The notes under the pieces were generated by a model. The model saw only the letters and a program-made list of their open reading frames with translations. It searched no databases and was not told where the DNA came from. DNA of 9,334 nucleotides from an uncultured Kiloniellales bacterium (GTDB taxonomy: Bacteria; Pseudomonadota; Alphaproteobacteria; Kiloniellales; JAKSDN01). This document shows positions 1-5,241 of this stretch, piece by piece. A program made the translations under genes and the position numbers. The stretch's first letter is position 1; the number at the start of each line of letters is the position of its first letter. The stretch spans positions 1-9,334 of the forward strand of contig CAMYMY010000115.1 of the NCBI GenBank assembly GCA_947259625.1, read 5' to 3'.

Positions 1-888
1 CTCTTCGTCAAGCGAAGGCCGGTTGCGCAGCACCGCGACGCCCCATTCCTTGGCGCCGAAGTTCTCGCCGTTGAGGCCGCCGAAGACCGTGCGGACCGGG
101 CCGTTCTCGTGCCCCTCCAGCGCCAGGCCGACGGCCTCGGCCAGGCCGTCGCCCTGGTAGGGCTGATCGCTGTAGCGATGGCCGGGCTCGCTGGCGAGGC
201 CCGGCGGCAGCACCTTGACCGCGGGGCCGGGGCCGAGCGCCTGCTTCGCCTGCTCCGAACCGAGCAGCAGGAAGGCGGCGCCCTCGCCGGGCGCGAAGCC
301 GTCCATGACGCCCTCGGCCAGCACGCGGTTCTCCATGTCGAGCGTGCCCAAGAGGTAGAGGTCCAGGTAGCTGTCGAGGCCGCCCGCCAGCACGTAGTCC
401 TGCTCGCCCGCCGCCAGCAGGTCGATGGCGGCGCCGATGGCTTCGAGGCCGCCGGCGCGGCCCGTGGGAAACAGCCTGCTGCGCTCGAGATCGAGATCGA
501 TCCCCGTCTGCGTCGAGATATGCTCCAGGAACTCCTCGCCGACGACCGGCGGACGCTCCGGCATCGGCTCGGCGACGGCGAGAAACAGCGGTACGCTCTG
601 GTCCGCGGGCAGGGGCTCGAGGGCCTCCTTCAGCGCGGCGTCGGCCAGGCGCAACATGCGGGCCTGGCGCGCGGTCAGGCCGGGCCGGGCGGCCAGCGCC
701 TCGTTGAGCGGCGGCAGGTCCTCGTCCGGCACCAGCGCCAGGGTCATGGGCGCGAAGTGCTTGTTGTGGACCGAGCTCTCCTGGTAGCGGCTGAGGCCGG
801 CGCGCACCGAGGTGGCGGTCTGCGCCGTGCAGCCGCCGACCGGGGTGACCATGCCGATGCCGCAGATCCAGGCGCCCGGCGCGGCCAT
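1..888 (-). CDS. Beta-ketoacyl-synthase-like (thiolase-fold) T6SS-associated protein, C-terminus cut by window edge
   Basis: The first 296 residues are visible and the frame is open to the left edge. The fold is recognisable as the N-terminal half of a ketoacyl-ACP synthase: a start-proximal WICGIGMVTPVGG (7-19), the nucleophile-elbow region PTGRAGGLEAIGAA (141-154), GEQDYVLAGGLDSY (161-174) and the MDGFAPGEGAAFLLL strand (195-209). In true synthases the elbow reads T-A-C-S/T-S-G; here the cysteine position is Arg144. The region where HGTGT with the first catalytic His would sit reads FGGLNGENFGAKEWG (269-283). Condensing activity is therefore unlikely, and a binding or scaffolding role is inferred. 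The start ATG (888-886) shares one base with the stop of the DUF2169 gene (TGATG), so the two are translationally coupled. Thiolase-like proteins of this sort occur beside DUF2169 genes in T6SS loci; their function is not established. The second catalytic His region lies outside the window. Confidence 0.82.
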   Translation of the reverse strand, partial: MAAPGAWICGIGMVTPVGGCTAQTATSVRAGLSRYQESSVHNKHFAPMTLALVPDEDLPPLNEALAARPGLTARQARMLRLADAALKEALEPLPADQSVPLFLAVAEPMPERPPVVGEEFLEHISTQTGIDLDLERSRLFPTGRAGGLEAIGAAIDLLAAGEQDYVLAGGLDSYLDLYLLGTLDMENRVLAEGVMDGFAPGEGAAFLLLGSEQAKQALGPGPAVKVLPPGLASEPGHRYSDQPYQGDGLAEAVGLALEGHENGPVRTVFGGLNGENFGAKEWGVAVLRNRPSLDEE

Positions 889-1916
889 CACGCGGTTCCT
901 CCGGCGAAGTCGAGCGCCTGCAGGCCGACCGCCACCTCCTCGACCTTGAGCGCCTTCTTGTCGCAAGGCACCGCGCCGCGCCAGGTCAGGCAGAGGCGCT
1001 CCGCGTCCGGCTCGATCAGCACGGTCTCCAGGTTGACCGGCAGCTCCTCCGTGTTGCCCGCGACCCGCACCTTCAGGTCGAGCCGGCAGACCGGCAGGCG
1101 GAAGCGCAGCCGGCCCTTGGGGCTGGCGCCCACTACCTGGATCGGCTCGCCGCCCTTTAGATAGCCGTCGAAGATCAGGTCGGGGTGCGCGGCGTTGAAG
1201 AAGCGGGAATCGAAATCCTCGGGCAGGTAGGGCGCGCGCGTCTTCTGCCAGGCCTCGTCGTAGGTGCCGGCGTAGTCGCGCCGCGGCATCCAGTAAGGCG
1301 CGACGAAGCCAAAGCCCTGGGGCGCGGGCTCATCGCCCCATTTCTGGATCGGGTTCCGCGGGTCCTCGATGTTGGGCAGCGGCAGGCCGTTCGCTTCCTC
1401 GGCCTTTCGCTTGCCGCGAAAACCGAGGCCGACCGGGTTGCGTCCCTCGCCCAGCAGGGTTTCGCCGTTCGCCTCGGTCTCGTAAACGCCGCCGTAGGCG
1501 CGCTCGTAGACCAGCGGCATGGATTCGAACGGCTCCGGCGGCGAGATCGCGGCGCCCTTGTTGCGCCACACCCGCTCGCCGAACACCCGCACCAGCTTGC
1601 GCCGCTCGCCCACGGCGATACCCATGTCGAGCTGTCCGACCTGCTTGCCCTCGGGCGCCCAGGCCTGGCCGACCAGCACCACGTCGCTCGCCGGCTTGCA
1701 GAGGTGCAGGTCGGACGCGTACTTGAGGCTCGATTGCCCGGGCTCGCCCCAGTATTCGTCCGCCAGAACAGGCGGCACCTGCTCCTCGGCGATCTCCAGG
1801 CGGTCGCCCAGGTGGAAGGTGGCCTTGACAACGACATAGAGGGTATCGATGCCGTTCTCGTCGGGGAACAGGGCGATCGCCGGCTCGAAGGGGCTTTCGT
1901 TCTTGACCTGCAGCAC
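888..1916 (-). CDS. DUF2169 domain-containing T6SS accessory protein
   Basis: The protein has 342 residues and looks complete. Family hallmarks are the N-terminal LQVKNESPFEPAIALFPDE followed by DTLYVVVKATF (24-34), the central MPLVYERAYGG (about 134-143), and near the end RAPYLPEDFDSRFFNAAHPD and a GRLRFRLP strand. There is no signal peptide or membrane segment, so it is cytoplasmic. DUF2169 proteins are encoded near PAAR, VgrG and effector genes; one from Agrobacterium is an accessory factor for loading a DNase effector onto its VgrG. A comparable adaptor role is inferred here. The GTG start at 1916 is chosen because family members begin at this point (M-L-Q-x-K-N) and AAGGG lies 9 bases upstream (1930-1926). 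The frame stays open upstream to 2243, but that stretch reads as non-homologous Arg/Trp-rich sequence and covers the promoter. It heads a pair with the thiolase-like gene through a TGATG overlap. Confidence 0.88.
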   Translation of the reverse strand: MLQVKNESPFEPAIALFPDENGIDTLYVVVKATFHLGDRLEIAEEQVPPVLADEYWGEPGQSSLKYASDLHLCKPASDVVLVGQAWAPEGKQVGQLDMGIAVGERRKLVRVFGERVWRNKGAAISPPEPFESMPLVYERAYGGVYETEANGETLLGEGRNPVGLGFRGKRKAEEANGLPLPNIEDPRNPIQKWGDEPAPQGFGFVAPYWMPRRDYAGTYDEAWQKTRAPYLPEDFDSRFFNAAHPDLIFDGYLKGGEPIQVVGASPKGRLRFRLPVCRLDLKVRVAGNTEELPVNLETVLIEPDAERLCLTWRGAVPCDKKALKVEEVAVGLQALDFAGGTA

Positions 1917-1969
1917 GCGCCTATTCCCTTCCCCCAGAGTGCATGCGGCCTGCGCCAGTCTCGGCAAAA

Positions 1970-1998
1970 AGTCTAGGCCACGGCAAACCCGGTGGCAA
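1970..1998 (-). promoter_or_regulatory. Candidate sigma70-type promoter of the DUF2169/thiolase-like pair
   Basis: Read on the minus strand, TTGCCA (1998-1993, five of six matches to TTGACA) is followed after exactly 17 bases by TAGACT (1975-1970, four of six matches to TATAAT). Transcription would start near 1963 and give a leader of about 47 bases to the GTG at 1916. The spacing and position are good; the -10 box is only moderate. Confidence 0.45.
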
Positions 1999-2010
1999 CA
2001 CAGCTTGCCA
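1993..2010. repeat. Perfect inverted repeat TGGCAA-N6-TTGCCA, candidate operator
   Basis: The arms TGGCAA (1993-1998) and TTGCCA (2005-2010) are exact reverse complements separated by CACAGC. The left arm, read on the minus strand, is the -35 box of the candidate promoter, so a dimeric regulator bound here would block or influence RNA polymerase. No regulator gene is visible in the window. Confidence 0.4.
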
Positions 2011-2039
2011 GCGATCGTCACGCCGACGGACGGTTCGCG

Positions 2040-2056
2040 GGGGCCGGATCGGCCCC
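2040..2056. repeat. Compact GC hairpin, 7-bp perfect stem with 3-base loop
   Basis: GGGGCCG (2040-2046) pairs fully with CGGCCCC (2050-2056) around the loop GAT. No T-run follows on either strand, so it is not a classical terminator. It lies upstream of the minus-strand promoter. A role as a protein site or RNA structure is possible, but chance is also possible in such GC-rich DNA. Confidence 0.3.
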
Positions 2057-2141
2057 ACGAGCGCCGCCAAGAAATATGCCGCCATGGTGTGACTTTTCCC
2101 CAAATGACCTTCCTGTCCACCGCGTTATGCTGACCTTGGCG

Positions 2142-2159
2142 GGACCGGGCCTGCGGTCC
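2142..2159. repeat. Hairpin GGACCG-N6-CGGTCC in the plus-strand leader
   Basis: GGACCG (2142-2147) and CGGTCC (2154-2159) are perfect 6-bp arms around GGCCTG. The hairpin would lie at the 5' end of the HEAT-repeat gene transcript if the weak promoter at 2104-2131 is used. There is no T-run. Confidence 0.3.
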
Positions 2160-2162
2160 GAC

Positions 2163-2202
2163 GTGGTTCGGGGTCGGAGGCCGGACGGCGGACACGAACC
2201 AC
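2163..2202. repeat. 8-bp inverted repeat GTGGTTCG-N24-CGAACCAC ahead of the HEAT-repeat gene
   Basis: The arms at 2163-2170 and 2195-2202 are exact reverse complements. Their centres lie 32 bases apart, about three helical turns, and the right arm ends 25 bases before the chosen start codon at 2228. This fits a two-half-site operator or a long-loop leader hairpin. The ribosome-binding GGGA at 2217-2220 stays outside the repeat. Confidence 0.35.
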
Positions 2203-2227
2203 TGTAGTGGACCGGCGGGAAAATAAA

Positions 2228-3517
2228 GTGGCAAAATACACAAACTCTCGTTCTCTTGATGCGGGCGGACCGTTGATCATCAAGGACATCGCAGCCGAGC
2301 ACGCCGACGAGGCGCCGTTCCTTTGGTTCCTGCGCGACCTCGCGGTGCACGCGCCGCAGTACGATCTCGACGACCTGATCGAGCTGGACGGGCGGGTCGA
2401 CGCCAACCTGGACGGCCTGCGCGTAGCTGACGAGTTGGGTTGGGAACTGGCCGCCACCCAGCTCGAGCTGCAAGAGCCGGGCGAGGTCTTCGCGGCCGCG
2501 GTGCTGGCGCTCGAAAGCCGGAACCCGAAGCGCCTCGACCAGGTGCTGGCCGTGGCGGAGGAGGTGCCGGAGACGACGCGCGGCTTCGTCTCGGCGCTCG
2601 GCTGGGTCACGCCGAAGCAGCTCAAGGGCACCGGCAAGACCTTCCTGAATGGCGGATCGGCCTTCTTGCGGCGCCTAGGGATCGCGGCCTGTGCGCTGCA
2701 CCGGGTCGACCCGGGCGCGCGCCTGGACAGCGCGCTGACCGACGACGATGGGCCGCTTCGCGCCCGCGCCCTGCGTGCGGCGGGCGAACTGGGCCGCAAG
2801 GACCTGCTGCCTCTGCTGGGCGAGCGGGCCGAGGCCGAGGAAGACCCGGGCTGCCGCTTCTGGGCGGCCTGGTCGGCGGTGCTGCTTGGCGAGCGGGGCC
2901 GGGCGCTGGAAAACCTCAAGGTCGAGGTCGTCTCGGGCTCGCCCTTTGCCGAGCGCGCGCTTCAGCTCGTTCCGCGGGCGCTCGAAGGCGCGGCGGCGCA
3001 GGCCTGGCTCAAGGGATTGGTGGCCGATCCGAAGTGGCTGCGCACGGTCATCATGGCGACCGGTCTGCGCGGCGATCCGCATTTTGTCCCCTGGCTGATC
3101 AATCAGATGGCGACGCCCGAGATCGCGCGCGTGGCGGGCGAGGCCTTCTCGATGATCATCGGGGTGGATTTGGCCTATGAGGACCTGGAGGGCGAATGGC
3201 CGGAGGGTTTCGAAGCGGGACCTACAGAAAGCCCCGAGGACGAGGACATCGAGATGGATCCGGACGAGGACCTGCCCTGGCCGGCGCCGGAGCTGGTCCA
3301 GGGCTGGTGGGAGGCCAACAAGGCGCGCTTCCAGGCCGGCGGGCGATACCTGGTCGGCCAGCCGGTCACTGCCGATCACTGCCGGGAGGTGCTCGCAACC
3401 GGCTTTCAGCGCCAGCGGAACGGCGCGGCGTTCGAGCTCGCCCTCCTGGAGCCGGGCAAACCGCTGTTCGAGACCCGCGCGCCGGGCAAACGCCAGCAAC
3501 AGATACTGGGTCAATAA
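2228..3517 (+). CDS. HEAT-repeat T6SS-associated protein (TIGR02270-like)
   Basis: This is a 429-residue cytoplasmic protein. The N-terminal block FLWFLRDLAVHAPQYDLDDL (31-50), LDGRVDANLDGLRVADELGW (53-72) and EPGEVFAAAVLALES (83-97) matches what I recall of the uncharacterised TIGR02270 family, as does the C-terminal GFQRQRNGAAFELAL (392-406). The middle (about 160-310) consists of paired amphipathic helices typical of HEAT repeats, for example PLRARALRAAGELGRKDLLP (176-195). A strongly acidic linker lies at 333-348. GTG 2228 is preferred because GGGA (2217-2220) is 7 bases upstream. An in-frame GTG at 2207 would add seven residues but has no ribosome-binding site. The molecular function is unknown; HEAT repeats suggest protein-protein contact, and the setting suggests a T6SS partner. 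It is divergent from the DUF2169 pair and convergent with the unknown gene, with only 35 bases between the two stop codons. Confidence 0.85.
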   Translation: MAKYTNSRSLDAGGPLIIKDIAAEHADEAPFLWFLRDLAVHAPQYDLDDLIELDGRVDANLDGLRVADELGWELAATQLELQEPGEVFAAAVLALESRNPKRLDQVLAVAEEVPETTRGFVSALGWVTPKQLKGTGKTFLNGGSAFLRRLGIAACALHRVDPGARLDSALTDDDGPLRARALRAAGELGRKDLLPLLGERAEAEEDPGCRFWAAWSAVLLGERGRALENLKVEVVSGSPFAERALQLVPRALEGAAAQAWLKGLVADPKWLRTVIMATGLRGDPHFVPWLINQMATPEIARVAGEAFSMIIGVDLAYEDLEGEWPEGFEAGPTESPEDEDIEMDPDEDLPWPAPELVQGWWEANKARFQAGGRYLVGQPVTADHCREVLATGFQRQRNGAAFELALLEPGKPLFETRAPGKRQQQILGQ

Positions 3518-3552
3518 GGAGTATCGGCGGGTTCCGCGAAATACGAGAACGC

Positions 3553-4341
3553 TCAGCCGCCCGCCGCCTCCAGCAGGCCGCCGGCGTGGCTGCGCGCCGC
3601 CTCCAGGAGCTGGTCCTTCAGCGGCGTCTTCATGGCGACGATGTCCTCGATGCGCACCACCTCCTCGAAGAGCGGGCTGCCGGAGATCTCGGCGATCTGC
3701 AGCATGAGCTGGTCGGGCGGGCGCCGGGTGTGGACCGGGGCGCTGACGTAGGTCAGCGGCAGCTCGCCGAACTCCGGCGCGTGCGACGAGGCGACGGTGA
3801 AGCCGAGCGCGGAGAGCATGTCGGTCAACCCCGTCTGCCGGCTGACCACCAGGTCCATCATCAGGATGTGCAGCAGGGTTTCCGTGAGCTGGCGCTCGTT
3901 CACGTTGACGCCCTGGGCGAGCAGCGCGCGCAGGTGCTCGGGCGTGAAGCCGCTATAGGTCAGCACCCATTTGAGCGGCGCGACCGTGGTCAGGCTCTTG
4001 GTCGCGCCGTCGGCGCTCGCTTCGTAGGGATACTCCACGCGCACGATCTCGGGCCGGGAGGTGGTGACCGGTATCGGCGGCTCGAGCGCCTTGGGCAGAT
4101 TGTAGAGCTTGGTCCCGGCCAGCCTGATGTAGGTCGCCTGCAGATCGGCGAAGGCCTTGTCGGCGCCCTTGACGGTTGCGCTGGTACCGGGGCTGGTGTT
4201 GTTGCCGAGCACCCGCTCGGGCGCGAACAGTGGATGCAAAGTCGAGAGATACCCGGCCAGCTGCCCCTGGAGAATTTCTGCGATCGCGGTGGTCAGTTTC
4301 CGAAGATCGAGCAGCTTCGCCATGTCAAAGCGATCTTCCAT
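3553..4341 (-). CDS. Unrecognised 262-residue protein in the T6SS locus
   Basis: I do not recognise the family. The product is soluble in appearance, with no signal peptide or clear membrane segment. Residues 7-41 are helical (LRKLTTAIAEILQGQLAGYL). A Thr/Ser/Gly-containing stretch follows (48-58), then a probable beta region at 98-106 (EIVRVEYPY) and 121-131 (APLKWVLTYSG). Residues 133-178 are helical again (TPEHLRALLAQGVNVNERQL onward). The tail (242-262) is Ala/Gly-rich. ATG 4341 is chosen because GAAGGGG lies about 8 bases upstream; the frame remains open to 4431, but that extension is a Lys/Arg-rich low-quality stretch spanning a promoter-like sequence. An in-frame ATG at 4323 is a weaker alternative. 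It follows tagF on the same strand after 174 bases and may be a separate transcription unit. A baseplate, adaptor or effector-related role would be a guess. Confidence 0.75.
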   Translation of the reverse strand: MEDRFDMAKLLDLRKLTTAIAEILQGQLAGYLSTLHPLFAPERVLGNNTSPGTSATVKGADKAFADLQATYIRLAGTKLYNLPKALEPPIPVTTSRPEIVRVEYPYEASADGATKSLTTVAPLKWVLTYSGFTPEHLRALLAQGVNVNERQLTETLLHILMMDLVVSRQTGLTDMLSALGFTVASSHAPEFGELPLTYVSAPVHTRRPPDQLMLQIAEISGSPLFEEVVRIEDIVAMKTPLKDQLLEAARSHAGGLLEAAGG

Positions 4342-4371
4342 GAGGCGCCCCTTCTTTGTAGCCTGCCCCCC

Positions 4372-4401
4372 ATTGTTCGTCTTTTTTCTAGGTCTTTTCA
4401 A
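4372..4401 (-). promoter_or_regulatory. Candidate promoter of the 262-residue unknown gene
   Basis: On the minus strand TTGAAA (4401-4396, five of six matches to consensus) is followed after 18 bases by AACAAT (4377-4372, four of six). Transcription would begin near 4365, leaving a leader of about 24 bases before the ATG at 4341. The surrounding A/T-rich patch stands out from the GC-rich neighbourhood, which supports a regulatory role, but the -10 box is weak. Confidence 0.35.
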
Positions 4402-4403
4402 CA

Positions 4404-4427
4404 AAAAGCGCGGTGCCGGCGGCTTTT
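4404..4427 (-). terminator. Possible intrinsic terminator after tagF
   Basis: On the minus strand AAAAGC-C-GC and GC-GCTTTT can form an 8-bp stem with one bulged C and a 7-base loop, followed by another T (TTTTT, then G). It lies about 90 bases past the tagF stop and directly upstream of the candidate promoter at 4372-4401. The stem is short and half A-U, so efficiency is doubtful. Confidence 0.33.
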
Positions 4428-4515
4428 CCACCTAAAGTTTCTGCGACGTCGGGGCAAAGAACCGCGGCCCGCCGGATCTCGTCTCCGATTACGGTCGATA
4501 TCGATGACCTTTGGT

Positions 4516-5241
4516 TCAGGCCCCGGCGCCGCGGAGGAAGGCGGCGAAGTCGCCCTGGTAGGGCAGGCCCTCGTAGACCCTGAGCGAGGGCGCGATCTGG
4601 TCCGAGCCGGTCGTCCACCACAGGCTGTAGGTCCGGAACTTGGCGCGCAGCAAGTCGTTCAAAATCTCGGGGTAAAGGCCCTGACAGAGCCGGTCCGGCG
4701 CGTCATGGCCGAGAGACCAGCCGAGCCCGCCGGCCGATGTCTGGGGCAGGGGCTGCGCCGGTTGGACGCCGGCGCCGTCCGGGGTGGCGCCCAGGGTGCC
4801 CAGGCGTTCGTCGAGGCCCTCGAGACGGAATCCCTGTTCCAGGCAGGACAGCGCCGCGTCCTCCGCGCCGGCAAACCAGGCTTCCTCCCGCGCCGCGACG
4901 TCGAAGGGGTTGCGCGGTGCCGGCTGCAGGGTCGCGATGGTCATGGGGTAGTAGCGTCCCACCGAATCGACGCTGGGCATCAGCACCCCGGCGGCCGCTT
5001 GTCCGCCGCACACTCCGGCGGTCAGGGCAAAGCGCCAGATCGGGCTGGTCAGGTAGGCGTCGAGCCAAGCCTCGGCCAGCTGCTCGCGGCTGATCGCCAT
5101 CGCGCGCTGCAGCCACGCGTCCCAGGGGTCCACGAAGGACCTGGGCAGGCGCCGCAGCACGAAGTCCCCCTTGGTCGGAACCTTGCCGTAGTAGCCTAGG
5201 ACGGCGGGCCCGCCTTGCGCCGCTACAGCTTCCCCAGGCAC
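4516..5241 (-). CDS. tagF: TagF (ImpM/DUF2094), T6SS post-translational regulator
   Basis: The protein has 241 residues. Family marks are GYYGKVPTKGDFVLRRLP (16-33) with SFVDPWDAWLQRAM (35-48), a central SVGRYYPMTI (93-102), and the C-terminal SLWWTTGS (206-213) and GLPYQGDFAAFL (225-236). TagF proteins restrain T6SS assembly after translation, in some species by binding the forkhead protein Fha or acting alongside the PpkA/PppA kinase-phosphatase pair; none of those genes is in this window. No ATG lies near the N-terminus. GTG 5241 is the best start: GGGGGG (5253-5248) sits 6 bases upstream and the conserved GYYGK follows at residue 16. This start overlaps the tssM stop by 19 bases, indicating coupled translation. 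Two non-family blocks, Gly/Pro/Gln-rich around 152-175, look like a linker. The gene is single-domain, with no fused phosphatase. The identification is firm; the exact start is less so. Confidence 0.9.
   Translation of the reverse strand: MPGEAVAAQGGPAVLGYYGKVPTKGDFVLRRLPRSFVDPWDAWLQRAMAISREQLAEAWLDAYLTSPIWRFALTAGVCGGQAAAGVLMPSVDSVGRYYPMTIATLQPAPRNPFDVAAREEAWFAGAEDAALSCLEQGFRLEGLDERLGTLGATPDGAGVQPAQPLPQTSAGGLGWSLGHDAPDRLCQGLYPEILNDLLRAKFRTYSLWWTTGSDQIAPSLRVYEGLPYQGDFAAFLRGAGA

Larger units (their letters stand above)
1917..2227. other. Divergent intergenic region, about 310 bases
   Basis: This spacer separates the DUF2169 gene (minus) from the HEAT-repeat gene (plus). I see no convincing gene in it. 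It holds a sigma70-like promoter for the minus-strand gene (1970-1998), a palindrome overlapping its -35 (1993-2010), two compact hairpins (2040-2056 and 2142-2159) and a widely spaced inverted repeat next to the plus-strand start (2163-2202). A weak plus-strand promoter candidate is ATGACC (2104-2109), 16 bases, then TATGCT (2126-2131). It matches consensus at only four of six bases in each box and would leave a leader of about 90 bases containing two of the inverted repeats. Confidence 0.6.

Noticed and set aside
109..1164. Open frame of 351 codons on the plus strand
   Set aside because: It is antisense to the thiolase-like gene and the end of the DUF2169 gene, both supported by family motifs; the plus-strand product is compositionally biased.
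1993..2010. Sigma54 promoter (TGGC...TTGC) in the divergent region
   Set aside because: The GG and GC elements are separated by 11 rather than the required 10 bases on both strands; the match comes from the palindrome itself.
2207..2227. Upstream GTG start for the HEAT-repeat gene
   Set aside because: No ribosome-binding site precedes it, whereas GGGA stands 7 bases before GTG 2228; the seven extra residues do not resemble the family's start.
1917..2243. N-terminal extension of the DUF2169 protein by 109 residues
   Set aside because: The family begins at M-L-Q-x-K-N; the upstream residues are Arg/Trp-rich and unlike the family. The extension would cover the promoter and the start of the divergent gene.
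3518..3552. Terminator between the convergent stops
   Set aside because: Only a 4-bp GTTC/GAAC pairing with a loop of about 12 bases is present, and there is no T-run on either strand.
3196..5199. Long open frame of 667 codons on the plus strand
   Set aside because: It runs through the end of the HEAT-repeat gene and then antisense across the unknown gene and tagF. The product is Arg/Gly/Ala-rich with no recognisable motif, a typical antisense shadow in GC-rich DNA.
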